Source: Alphaproteobacteria bacterium (GTDB lineage Bacteria > Pseudomonadota > Alphaproteobacteria > UBA828). Taken from it: 64,000 nt of DNA. The DNA is taken from assembly GCA_022826665.1 (NCBI GenBank), contig JAJDUK010000024.1, positions 1 to 64,000 of the forward strand, written 5' to 3'. The position numbers and the translations under genes are program-made. Shown piece after piece: positions 46,915 to 54,766 of the stretch; position 1 is the first letter of the stretch; each line of letters begins with the position of its first letter. The notes under the pieces were generated by a model. That model was not told the DNA's origin, ran no database searches, and worked only from the letters and a program-made list of their open reading frames with translations.

Positions 46915-49900
46915 GTGAACATAGCGCCTGAATGGAAGGAGGCGACCCGGCCTCCCCTGCCTGCGGACGAAGCGGCACTCGCGCTCTGCTGGGAGCGCTG
47001 GCGCGAGAACGCGGCCCGGAGCGAGGACGAGGACCTCATCGCCTTCGCCGAGGCGTGCGAGGACGATGCCACCGCCAACGCACTGCTCGCAGCGCTCTTC
47101 GGCAACAGCCGCTACCTCAGCCATTGCGTCACCGCCGATCAGGAGTTCGCGCGCTTGCTGATCGAGCAGGGGGCGGAGGCCGCCTACGCCGCCGCCCGCG
47201 CGCTGGCGGCGGATACCAGCGACCTCGGCGAGGAATCGCGCCAGCAGGTGATGAAGCGCCTGCGGGTGGCGAAGCGCCGCGCGAGCCTCGCCATCGGCTT
47301 GGGCGACATTGCCGGGGTCTGGCCGCTTGAGCGGGTGACCGGCGCGCTCTCGGATATCGCCTCGGTCACGCTCAGCGCCGTCTGTGCCCACCTGCTGCGG
47401 AACCTGCACGATCGCGGCAAGCTCGCGCTCCCGGACCCCGATGTGCCTGAGCAGGGCTCCGGCCTCATCATCCTCGGCATGGGCAAGCTCGGCGCAGGCG
47501 AGCTCAACTATTCGAGCGACGTGGACATCATCGTCCTCTTCGACGAGGAGGTCGCGTCCGATCCGAGCGGCGACGGGCTACAGCAGATCTTCGCCCGCCT
47601 CGCCCGCCACCTGGTCACGATCATGGACGAGCGGACCGCGGACGGTTACGTCTTCCGCACCGACCTCCGCCTCCGCCCCGACCCCGCCTCGACCGCCGCC
47701 GCCCTCTCGGTCCGCGCCGCCGAGGCCTATTACGCCACCACCGGCGAGAACTGGGAGCGGGCCGCCATGATCAAGGCGAAGCCGGTGGCCGGCGACATCG
47801 AGGCCGGCAACGGCTTCCTCGACCGCCTGCAACCCTTCGTCTGGCGCCGCCATCTCGACTTCGCCGCAATCCAGAACATCCGCGCGATCAAGCGCCAGAT
47901 CGACGCCCACCGCGGCATCGGCCAGATCGCCGTGGTCGGCCACAACGTCAAGCTCGGGCGCGGCGGTGTCCGCGAGATCGAGTTCCTGGCCCAGACCCAG
48001 CAGCTCATCTGGGGCGGACGCAACCCGGCGCTCCGCGTGCGCGGCACGCGCGAGGCCTTCGACCTCTTGGTGGAAGCCGGCCACATGCGCCGCCAGGCGG
48101 TGGAAGAGCTGATGGAAGCCTACACCTTCCACCGCACCGTCGAGCACCGGCTGCAGATGGCGGACGACCGTCAGACTCACAGCCTGCCGGACGACGAGGA
48201 CGGCGTGGCCCAGGTCGCCACGTTCCTCGGCTACGACACGGTCGATGCGTTCTCCGAGGTGCTGCTCGGCCATCTGCGGACCGTGGAACGCCACTACATG
48301 TCGCTCTTCGAGGACGAGCCCGCGCTGACCACGGAAGGCACCCTCGACCTCAGCGACGAGGGCGACGGCGACGCCACGCTGGAGACGCTGGCAGCCATGG
48401 GCTACGCCCATCCCGAGCGCGCCTTCGAGACCCTCAAGGCCTGGCGCGAGGGGCGCTACCGTGCCGTGCGCGGCGAGGAAGCCCGCGAGCGGCTGGCCGA
48501 GCTGCTGCCCACGATCCTGGACGTCTTCTCCGCCTGGCCGGACCCCGATTCGGCGCTGGCGCTGTTCGACGGCTTCCTCGCCCGCCTGCCCGCCGGCTCC
48601 CACCTTTTCTCCATGTTCGCGGCGCACCCCGAGCTGTTCGACCTGATCACGGAGATCATGGGCTCCGCGCCCCGACTCGCCGGCTGGCTTGAGCACCGGC
48701 CCATGCTGCTCGACAGCGTGCTGAGCCGCGAGTTCTCCGATCTGGACGTGCCGGACGCCGACGACCTAGGGCCGGAACTCGCCACCATCGCCCGGCGGGG
48801 CCTCGTCCGCGTGTTCTACCAGCGCGAGTTCGGCACCGAGGAAATGAAGGCCGAGCTCGGCGACATCGCGCTGCGGGAGCGGGACCTGCAGGACTTCCTC
48901 GATGCCGAGCGGCGCTGGGCCAACGACAAGATCTTCCACATCGGCGTGCACATGCTGCGCGGGCTGCTCTTCCCAGTCGAAGCCGCCACACCACTCTCCG
49001 ACATCGCGGACGCCTGCCTCGGCGCGACGTGGCCCGTGGTCGCCAAGGCCTTCGCAGCCACCCACGGCCGCGTTCCCGGCGGCCAACTCGCGGTGGTGGC
49101 GTTGGGCCGCCTCGGCAGTCGGGAAATGACGGTGACTTCGCCGCTCGACCTCATGCTGGTCTACGACCACCCGCCGAAGGCGGCGGAGTCAGATGGACGC
49201 AAGGCCTTGGCACCCGATCGCTATTACGGGCAGCTGAGCCGGCGCTACGTCGCGGCGATCAGGGCAGCGACAGCCGAGGGCACGCTCTACGACGTGGACA
49301 TGCGCCCGCGCCCGTCCGGCAACGCCGGGCCCATCGTCACCTCGCTCAAGGCCTTCGTCGAGCACTTCGGCGCGGTCGTTCCGGCCTGGCAGCACCAGGC
49401 GCTCGCGCGCGCGCGGGTGGTCTGGGCGGAGGGCGATCTGGGAGAGCGTTTCGAGGACGCGCGCCGCGCCGCGCTCGCGAACGCGCTTCCGCCGGAAGAT
49501 CTCGCCGCCCAGCTCGCGACCTTGCGCGAGGAGGTGCGGGGCGAGAGTGCCGACGAAGATATCTGGGCGATCGAACAGAAGCGTGGCGGCCTGCTCGATA
49601 CGGAATTCGTCGCGCAGTACCTGCAACTGTCGCATGCCGCGGAGACCGACGGCGCTCTCGCTGGCGACTCGGCCGCGGTCTTCGAGGCTGCGGGCAGCCA
49701 CGGCTTGATCGAGCCCGAGGCCGCGCAGGAGCTCGCCGATGCGGCGACGCTATGGCGCAACCTGCACGGCATCCTGAGCCTGACGGTGGAAGAGGGCTTC
49801 GTCGAAGCGACCGCACCGCCGGCGCTGCTCGCCGTGATCGAGCGCGCCTGCGACGTGACCAACATCGATTCGCTCAAGGAGGCGATGCGCGAGACTGCGG

Positions 49901-49950
49901 CCCGCACCGCCGGGCACTACGATCGTTTTCTAGGGAACGGCGGAGCCTGA
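46915..49950 (+). CDS. glnE: glutamine synthetase adenylyltransferase GlnE, altered C-terminal site
   Basis: A 1011-residue two-domain enzyme that removes and adds AMP on glutamine synthetase. The N-terminal (deadenylylation) domain has an intact GMGKLGAGELNYSSDVD with D202 and D204. In the C-terminal (adenylylation) domain the matching site reads GRLGSREMTVTSPLDLMLVYD. The expected SDLD is SPLD, so P743 replaces one of the two metal-binding aspartates while D745 remains. A nearby strand reads VDMRPRPSGN instead of the common RLRPSGN. The reading frame is otherwise complete. A GTG start at 46915 is used. Confidence 0.93.
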   Translation: MNIAPEWKEATRPPLPADEAALALCWERWRENAARSEDEDLIAFAEACEDDATANALLAALFGNSRYLSHCVTADQEFARLLIEQGAEAAYAAARALAADTSDLGEESRQQVMKRLRVAKRRASLAIGLGDIAGVWPLERVTGALSDIASVTLSAVCAHLLRNLHDRGKLALPDPDVPEQGSGLIILGMGKLGAGELNYSSDVDIIVLFDEEVASDPSGDGLQQIFARLARHLVTIMDERTADGYVFRTDLRLRPDPASTAAALSVRAAEAYYATTGENWERAAMIKAKPVAGDIEAGNGFLDRLQPFVWRRHLDFAAIQNIRAIKRQIDAHRGIGQIAVVGHNVKLGRGGVREIEFLAQTQQLIWGGRNPALRVRGTREAFDLLVEAGHMRRQAVEELMEAYTFHRTVEHRLQMADDRQTHSLPDDEDGVAQVATFLGYDTVDAFSEVLLGHLRTVERHYMSLFEDEPALTTEGTLDLSDEGDGDATLETLAAMGYAHPERAFETLKAWREGRYRAVRGEEARERLAELLPTILDVFSAWPDPDSALALFDGFLARLPAGSHLFSMFAAHPELFDLITEIMGSAPRLAGWLEHRPMLLDSVLSREFSDLDVPDADDLGPELATIARRGLVRVFYQREFGTEEMKAELGDIALRERDLQDFLDAERRWANDKIFHIGVHMLRGLLFPVEAATPLSDIADACLGATWPVVAKAFAATHGRVPGGQLAVVALGRLGSREMTVTSPLDLMLVYDHPPKAAESDGRKALAPDRYYGQLSRRYVAAIRAATAEGTLYDVDMRPRPSGNAGPIVTSLKAFVEHFGAVVPAWQHQALARARVVWAEGDLGERFEDARRAALANALPPEDLAAQLATLREEVRGESADEDIWAIEQKRGGLLDTEFVAQYLQLSHAAETDGALAGDSAAVFEAAGSHGLIEPEAAQELADAATLWRNLHGILSLTVEEGFVEATAPPALLAVIERACDVTNIDSLKEAMRETAARTAGHYDRFLGNGGA

Positions 49951-49984
49951 TCGGCGTCGTCGAGGCCCCTACGAGAATTACTGG

Positions 49985-51235
49985 CTAGAATCGATCCGGC
50001 GAGAGGCCCGCTAGGTCGATGCCAGGCTCGCGGCCCGAGACGATGTCCGCGATAATCCGGCCCGAGCCCGACGAGTAGGTCCAGCCGGTGCTGCCGTGGC
50101 CGGTGTCCAGGTAGAGCCCCGGCACCCGCGTCTTGCCGATGATCGGCAGGCAGTCCGGTGTCATCGGTCGGAAGCCGATCCAGCGCTCGGCCTTGGTGCG
50201 GTCGCCGCAGCTCGGGAACACCGCCATCGCCGCGTCCAGCGTCGCCGTCGCCCGGTCGGCGCGGATGGTCGTGTTGTGGCCGTCGAGCTCTGCGGTGCCG
50301 GCGCAGCGCAGCCGGTCGCCCAGCCGGCTCATCACGATGCGTCGGTGACCGTCGTGGATGGCGCGGGTGGGCGCGCCGTTGTAGCCCTCCGTCGGGATCG
50401 TCACGGAGTAGCCCTTGAGCGGATAGATCGGCACCCGAAGCCCGAGGCGCTTGAGGAAGCGCGGGCTGTAGCTCGCGAGGCTCATCACCACCGCGTCGGC
50501 CTCGATGGCGCCCTTGTCGGTCTCCGCCCCGGTCACGCGCCGGCGGTCGCCGATCAGCCGCCGCACCGTCTCGCCGAAGCGAAACGTCACACCGTTCGCG
50601 GCCGCGGCCGCAGCAAGCCCCGCCGTGAACTTGTGCGCGTCCCCCGATTCGTCGTTCCGAAAGAATGTGGCGCCCGCGAACTGATCCGCCGTCTGTTGCA
50701 GCGCGGGCTCGGCTGCGAGCATCTGTTCCCGGTCCAGCCGCTCCGGGTGGAAGCGCGCGTCCGCCATCCGCGTTTCGTAAGCGTAGGACGCATCCAGCGA
50801 TGCAGTGTCGCGGTAGAGGTGCAGCACCCCTTCCGCCCGCTGATCGTAGGCGATCCCCTCCTTCTCGCGCAGCGCCTTCAGGCAGTCGTAGCTGTAGGTG
50901 GACAGTCTGAGCGAGACCTGCTGGGAGCGCTCGAACTGCGCCCGCGTGCAATGGCGCAGGAAGCTCACGGCCCATCGCCACTGGGCGAGGTCGGGGCGCA
51001 GGCGGAACAGGTAGGGCGCATCCTCTCGCCCGAACCACTTGATCAGCATGCGGGGCACTTCGGGGTGTGCCCAGGGCCGCGAGCTGTAGGCGCCGACGAT
51101 GCCGCCGTTGGCGAAGCTGGTTTCGAGCCCTGCGCCGGCCTGGCGCTCGACCACGGTGACCTCGTGGCCGGCCTCGTTCAGGAAGTAGGCCGCGGCGGTG
51201 CCGACCACACCGGCGCCGAGCACCAGGACCCGCAT
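49985..51235 (-). CDS. dadA: D-amino acid dehydrogenase (DadA type)
   Basis: A 416-residue FAD-dependent membrane-associated dehydrogenase. The N-terminal Rossmann motif VLGAGVVGTAAAYFLNEAG is followed by VVERQAGAGLETSFANGG. The C-terminal part reads DTGHGSTGWTYSSGSG. It oxidises D-amino acids to 2-oxo acids and feeds electrons to quinone. It lies 40 bp downstream of the biotin carrier on the same strand, so it joins a carboxyltransferase and an aminotransferase gene in one putative operon. Confidence 0.88.
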   Translation of the reverse strand: MRVLVLGAGVVGTAAAYFLNEAGHEVTVVERQAGAGLETSFANGGIVGAYSSRPWAHPEVPRMLIKWFGREDAPYLFRLRPDLAQWRWAVSFLRHCTRAQFERSQQVSLRLSTYSYDCLKALREKEGIAYDQRAEGVLHLYRDTASLDASYAYETRMADARFHPERLDREQMLAAEPALQQTADQFAGATFFRNDESGDAHKFTAGLAAAAAANGVTFRFGETVRRLIGDRRRVTGAETDKGAIEADAVVMSLASYSPRFLKRLGLRVPIYPLKGYSVTIPTEGYNGAPTRAIHDGHRRIVMSRLGDRLRCAGTAELDGHNTTIRADRATATLDAAMAVFPSCGDRTKAERWIGFRPMTPDCLPIIGKTRVPGLYLDTGHGSTGWTYSSGSGRIIADIVSGREPGIDLAGLSPDRF

Positions 51236-51275
51236 GCCCCTGCCCCGGCCGCCGGCGAAACCGCTCGCGCGCGGT

Positions 51276-51491
51276 CTATTCGATCACCACCGCGAGTTGG
51301 CCCACGTCGACGGCGTCCTCCTCCTTGACGTGGAGCGCCTTGACCGTGCCGTCGCCCTCGGCGTCGTGGGGCACCTCGGTCTTCATCACCTCGAGGATGA
51401 ACAGGGTGTCGCCGGCCTTGACCGAATCGCCCTCCTTCACCAGGACCTTCCACACGTTGCCCGGCGCCTGGGTCAGAACCTCTTCCGCCAT
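51276..51491 (-). CDS. small biotin carboxyl carrier protein
   Basis: A 71-residue stand-alone biotin carrier. Biotin attaches at K37 in the motif EVMKTEV, and the surrounding GDTLFILEV and GDGTVKALHV form the beta-barrel hairpins. AAGAGGAG precedes the ATG. It would carry carboxybiotin to a carboxyltransferase, here probably the PxpC-like protein encoded 14 bp upstream. A biotin carboxylase (AccC) is absent from the window. Confidence 0.88.
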   Translation of the reverse strand: MAEEVLTQAPGNVWKVLVKEGDSVKAGDTLFILEVMKTEVPHDAEGDGTVKALHVKEEDAVDVGQLAVVIE

Positions 51492-51505
51492 CGACCGATC
51501 TCCTC

Positions 51506-52474
51506 TTATTCGATGCTGTCGTGCGTGCAGGTCTCGTCGAGGGCCAGGCGCAGCTTCTGCGCCTCCCCCACCGAGACCTCGCGAAACTTGATGTACTCGT
51601 TGGGCTTCATCTGACCGAGCTTCCAGAAGCCGGCGGACGGCACCGTGTAGGGGCAGATGAAGCCGCCCATGCTGGGGCCGTCGTTCATCAGGATGATCGG
51701 CGTCTGGCCGCCCAGGTTGACTGCGCCCAGCGGATAGCCCTGATCGATGATGTTGGAGGGGAAGTCGCCGTGCTCCGGCGCCTTGTTCGTGGCCTTCTCG
51801 GTGAAGGTCCAGTCCGGCCCGGTCAGGCGATAGCCCGTGCGGTCGCTCCTGGCCTCCAGCATCCAAGCCGTCTCGATGAAGCGCTCGTGGCCCGCGTCGT
51901 CGATCCAGTCGTCGTTCGGCCCCCGCACCGCCTGGATCTCCCAGGTCTTGCCGCCTGGGAAGGTCGGCCGCGCGCGATCGGCGACCCGCCGCCCCGGCGT
52001 GCCTGCGGCCTCCTTCACCGGGAGCACCTGCCCCGCCCGCACCGCGTGGCCGTCGAGCCCGCCGACCCCGGCCTTGTGGAAGGTGGACGCCGAGCCCAGC
52101 CACTCCGGCGCATCGATGCCGCCCGCCACCGCGAGATAGCCGCGCGCGCCCGCGACTGCCGGCCCCATCAGGAGCGTCTGCCCGGCGCCCACCGCCACGC
52201 TCTCCCACATCGGGATCGGCTGCCCGTCGAGGATCGGGCGCATGTTGGCGCCGGTCATGGCGATCACGCTGTCGCGCTGGAACTTGATCGTCGGCCCCAT
52301 GAACTGGGCCTCCAGCCCCGGCGCGCCCTCGTCGTTGCCGACCACGAGGTTGGCGAGGCGGAACGACCACATGTCCATCGGGCCCGACGGCGGGAAGCCC
52401 TGGTTCCAGTAGCCGACACGGCCGGGGAAATCCTGAATGCTGGTCTCGAGTCCCGGCTTGACGATCTCAAGCAT
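51506..52474 (-). CDS. PxpC-like biotin-dependent carboxyltransferase subunit 2 (third copy)
   Basis: A 322-residue KipA/PxpC family protein similar in frame to the copies at 5453 and 7334: MLEIVKPGLETSIQDFPGR and GYPLGAVNLGGQTPIIL. The motif read as LGSRSTF in copy 1 is LGSASTF here. No PxpB partner lies next to it. It sits between a class IV aminotransferase gene and the biotin carrier, and DadA follows. It may form a complex with a PxpB-like subunit from the 4-8 kb operon or one encoded elsewhere. Confidence 0.86.
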   Translation of the reverse strand: MLEIVKPGLETSIQDFPGRVGYWNQGFPPSGPMDMWSFRLANLVVGNDEGAPGLEAQFMGPTIKFQRDSVIAMTGANMRPILDGQPIPMWESVAVGAGQTLLMGPAVAGARGYLAVAGGIDAPEWLGSASTFHKAGVGGLDGHAVRAGQVLPVKEAAGTPGRRVADRARPTFPGGKTWEIQAVRGPNDDWIDDAGHERFIETAWMLEARSDRTGYRLTGPDWTFTEKATNKAPEHGDFPSNIIDQGYPLGAVNLGGQTPIILMNDGPSMGGFICPYTVPSAGFWKLGQMKPNEYIKFREVSVGEAQKLRLALDETCTHDSIE

Positions 52475-52494
52475 GGTCGAGGTCTCCTAACGCA

Positions 52495-53424
52495 CTAGTG
52501 AAGGTGCTTGAGGTACTGGCCCACGAAATCGAAGCCGAGCAGCTTGCAGTAGAGCCCCATCAGACGCTCCGTCACCGGGCCGGGGATGTTCCGCTCGCCG
52601 AAGGGCACCCCGTTGATGGTCGAAACCGGGCAGATGCAGTAGCTGGTCGACGTGATAAAGGCTTCGTCGGCGCCGTGTGCGTCGAACAGATCGAGGTCGC
52701 ACTTCGCCACCTCGATGTCCGCCTCTGCCGCAAGCTCCAGCACGGTCTCGCGGCTGATGCCGTTGAGCACGTAGCGGTCCTGCGGGGTGTAGAGCACATC
52801 GTCGGTGACGAGGAAGATGTTGGAGCCGACGCCCTCGCTGAGATTGCCGTTGTGATCGAGGAACAACGCCAGGGCATTGGGATCGATGCGGCGCACCTCG
52901 TCGTTGCCGACGAAAAGGCTCAGGTAGTTGTGGGTCTTCGCCCTGGGGGAGAGCGAATCCGGCGCCGCGCGGCGATTCGAGGGCACCATCAACGGGATCC
53001 CGTCGCGGAAATAGTGGGCGCGTTGGGGGATGGGCAGCGGCGTGCAGTCGATGATGAGAACCGGGTCGGTCGAGCCGTGGAAATCGCCGCCCGCCGGCTC
53101 GAGACCGCGCGAGATGCGCTGGAACACCCAGTAGTCCTCGTCCGGCCCGAGCAGGTGGAGGTTGCGGGCGAGCACCTCCTCGGTGTGGCGCTTCATCTCC
53201 GAGGGCGCCATGCCGGGGTCGATCCTGAGATACCGCAGCGTCTTGTAGAAGCGCACGATGTGCTCTTCCAGCTTGAACAGGCGGTGTCCGAAGGTGCGGG
53301 TGGTATCGAAGGCGCCGTCGCCATAACGGAAACTTCTGTCGCGGAAGGAGACCAGGGCCCGGCTCTCCGGGACGATCTCCCCGTTGAAGTAGCAGACCCG
53401 CTCGTTCGCGCGCTCAACGACCAT
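52495..53424 (-). CDS. class IV (branched-chain or D-amino acid) aminotransferase
   Basis: A 309-residue PLP enzyme of fold type IV. The lysine that binds PLP is K163 in SPRAKTHNYLSL. The N-terminal VCYFNGEIVPESRALVSFRDRSF and the SEGVGSNIFLVTDDVLYTP segment fit branched-chain (IlvE) or D-amino acid aminotransferases. It converts a 2-oxo acid to an amino acid or the reverse. It is the first gene of the putative operon with pxpC-like, biotin carrier and dadA. The D-amino acid reading is favoured by DadA but not proven. Confidence 0.85.
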   Translation of the reverse strand: MVVERANERVCYFNGEIVPESRALVSFRDRSFRYGDGAFDTTRTFGHRLFKLEEHIVRFYKTLRYLRIDPGMAPSEMKRHTEEVLARNLHLLGPDEDYWVFQRISRGLEPAGGDFHGSTDPVLIIDCTPLPIPQRAHYFRDGIPLMVPSNRRAAPDSLSPRAKTHNYLSLFVGNDEVRRIDPNALALFLDHNGNLSEGVGSNIFLVTDDVLYTPQDRYVLNGISRETVLELAAEADIEVAKCDLDLFDAHGADEAFITSTSYCICPVSTINGVPFGERNIPGPVTERLMGLYCKLLGFDFVGQYLKHLH

Positions 53425-53516
53425 GTCTTCGCCCCCTGCCCCCGGCGACTCCTCCGCTCACCGGCGCGCGATCATGGCGCAAAAGCCCGGCGGGTGCGAG
53501 TGCCCTCCGCGCGTCC

Positions 53517-54056
53517 TTATATGACACGCGGCGGCCGGCGCACCACCAGGCAGCGCGCCAGCATGTCGTGCAGGCCCTGCTTGCGGCGGGTGAAGGCGAC
53601 CGCGATACAGGCGGCGATGGCGGCAAATCCGACGACGTAATTCAGGCCCTCGACCATGCTGATAAGGCCGGGGAGCCAGAGCGGCCAGCAGCGGTAGATC
53701 GCCGTGAACTGCGAGATGCGCCCACCGTCGAGCCCCATCACTCGAAGGCCCAGCATGCGCTTGCCGACGGTCGCCTGCGCCCGGCTGCTCTCCTGCAGCG
53801 CCGTGTAGATGCCGAGCGCGATGCCGAAGACCACGGAGCCAAGCCAGGAGAGCGCGTAGCTCACCACTTCCAGCCGCGCGCCATCGCTCTCCGAGACGCG
53901 CGTCGTGGTCTCCACCAGGTCGGGCCACAGGAACGAGCCGACGAGGTAGACGCCCACCAGCACGATGATCGTGTCAATGACCCACGCCGCGACCCGCCGC
54001 CAGAATCCGGCGGGGATGACGCCGAGTGTGGCGCCCTCCGGAGTCTCGTCAGTCAT
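53517..54056 (-). CDS. RDD-family membrane protein
   Basis: A 179-residue inner-membrane protein with the RDD domain: FWRRVAAWVIDTIIVLVG near the start, QATVGKRMLGLRV and a second membrane pair before RKQGLHDMLARCLVV. The function is unknown, though RDD proteins have been linked to ion or sodium transport. The ATG has no obvious Shine-Dalgarno. A strong hairpin and a short leader ORF lie just upstream (54071-54101 and 54138-54212), which suggests leader-controlled expression. Confidence 0.85.
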   Translation of the reverse strand: MTDETPEGATLGVIPAGFWRRVAAWVIDTIIVLVGVYLVGSFLWPDLVETTTRVSESDGARLEVVSYALSWLGSVVFGIALGIYTALQESSRAQATVGKRMLGLRVMGLDGGRISQFTAIYRCWPLWLPGLISMVEGLNYVVGFAAIAACIAVAFTRRKQGLHDMLARCLVVRRPPRVI

Positions 54057-54070
54057 GGGCTCGGAACGTT

Positions 54071-54101
54071 GGAAGGGCCGCCCGGCTGGGGCGGCCCTTC
54101 C
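54071..54101 (-). promoter_or_regulatory. strong hairpin directly upstream of the RDD gene
   Basis: Perfect 12-bp arms GGAAGGGCCGCC and GGCGGCCCTTCC (54071-54082 and 54090-54101) around a 7-base loop end 15 bp before the RDD ATG. No T-run follows in the minus direction. A 6-bp hairpin GCGATC/GATCGC lies at about 54113-54128. The position suggests control of RDD translation or an RNA 3' end. Confidence 0.55.
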
Positions 54102-54137
54102 CCGTCAATCCGCGATCCGCAGATCGCGTCGTCACCG

Positions 54138-54212
54138 TCAGCCGTGGGCCCCATCGCAGGGGGAGACCCAGCTCGCGATGACCGCCGATCGCGGTTTAGG
54201 ACAGTCTGACAC
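54138..54212 (-). CDS. 24-codon leader ORF with near-perfect Shine-Dalgarno
   Basis: Reads GTG, then SDCPKPRSAVIASWVSPCDG AHG in short, ending TGA at 54138. The Shine-Dalgarno GAAAGGAGGTGATCC (about 54214-54228) is complementary over about 15 bases to the 3' tail of 16S rRNA, which is exceptional, with seven bases from GGAGG to the start. It may be a true small protein or a ribosome-capturing leader for the RDD gene. It has two cysteines. The family is not recognised. Confidence 0.45.
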   Translation of the reverse strand: MSDCPKPRSAVIASWVSPCDGAHG

Positions 54213-54246
54213 TGGATCACCTCCTTTCGTTGTTGACGACACTTCG

Positions 54247-54275
54247 TATATGGCGCGACCGTTCCAGCGGTGCAA
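54247..54275 (-). promoter_or_regulatory. predicted promoter of the RDD leader transcript
   Basis: On the minus strand a TTGCAC -35 (54270-54275) and a CATATA -10 (54247-54252) are separated by 17 bp. The start site would lie near 54240, about 12 bases before the Shine-Dalgarno of the leader ORF. It sits six bases below the stop region of the deaminase gene. The -10 is not canonical. Confidence 0.45.
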
Positions 54276-54281
54276 GCGCCA

Positions 54282-54752
54282 TCAAATTGTCGTGCGATCC
54301 CCGCTGTCCCACCACGCTCTGAACATGGCGTAGGTCTCGTCGCCCAGCAGGCGCCGGTAGGGCCGGCCACGTTGCTCGCTCGGAGTCGCGACCTCGCTAT
54401 CCAGCCCGTCGAGGTCGATGCCAAGGTCGGCCGCGTGGGAGAGGAGATTGCCGTAGAACACTTGGTCAATCCGCGCCCACCAGATCGCCGCCGCGCACAT
54501 GACGCAGGGCTCCCAGGTCGTGTAGAGGGTCGAGCCGGAGAGGTCCCAATTGCGTGTACGCTTGCCCGCATCGCGGATGGCGTTGATCTCGCAATGGCCG
54601 GTGGCGTCGCAGTTCTCGGCCACGTTGTTCCAGCCCTCGCCGATCACCTCGTCGTCCCGCACGATGAGCGTCGCGCAGTAGCCGCCTTCCCCCGTCGCCA
54701 TCTTCTCTTCGCAGAGCGCGATGGCACGCCGCATGTAGCCTTCGTGATCCAT
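54282..54752 (-). CDS. zinc-dependent nucleoside/nucleobase deaminase family protein
   Basis: A 156-residue CMP/dCMP-type deaminase fold protein. The zinc site is HCE in GHCEINAIRDAG and PCVMC in WEPCVMCAAAIWWARID, which together coordinate the catalytic zinc and proton shuttle. Family members include guanine, cytosine and tRNA adenosine deaminases. The ATG at 54752 has a GGAGGGG ribosome site; the longer frame is glycine-rich and rejected. It ends a catabolic gene series with an agmatinase-like and a creatininase-like enzyme. Confidence 0.82.
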   Translation of the reverse strand: MDHEGYMRRAIALCEEKMATGEGGYCATLIVRDDEVIGEGWNNVAENCDATGHCEINAIRDAGKRTRNWDLSGSTLYTTWEPCVMCAAAIWWARIDQVFYGNLLSHAADLGIDLDGLDSEVATPSEQRGRPYRRLLGDETYAMFRAWWDSGDRTTI

Positions 54753-54766
54753 GGTCCCCTCCCACG

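Noticed and set aside
54214-54228. The stretch identical to the 16S rRNA 3' tail on the plus strand, taken as an rRNA remnant
   Set aside because: Only about 15 bases match. On the minus strand it is correctly spaced as a Shine-Dalgarno for a short ORF, which is the simpler reading.
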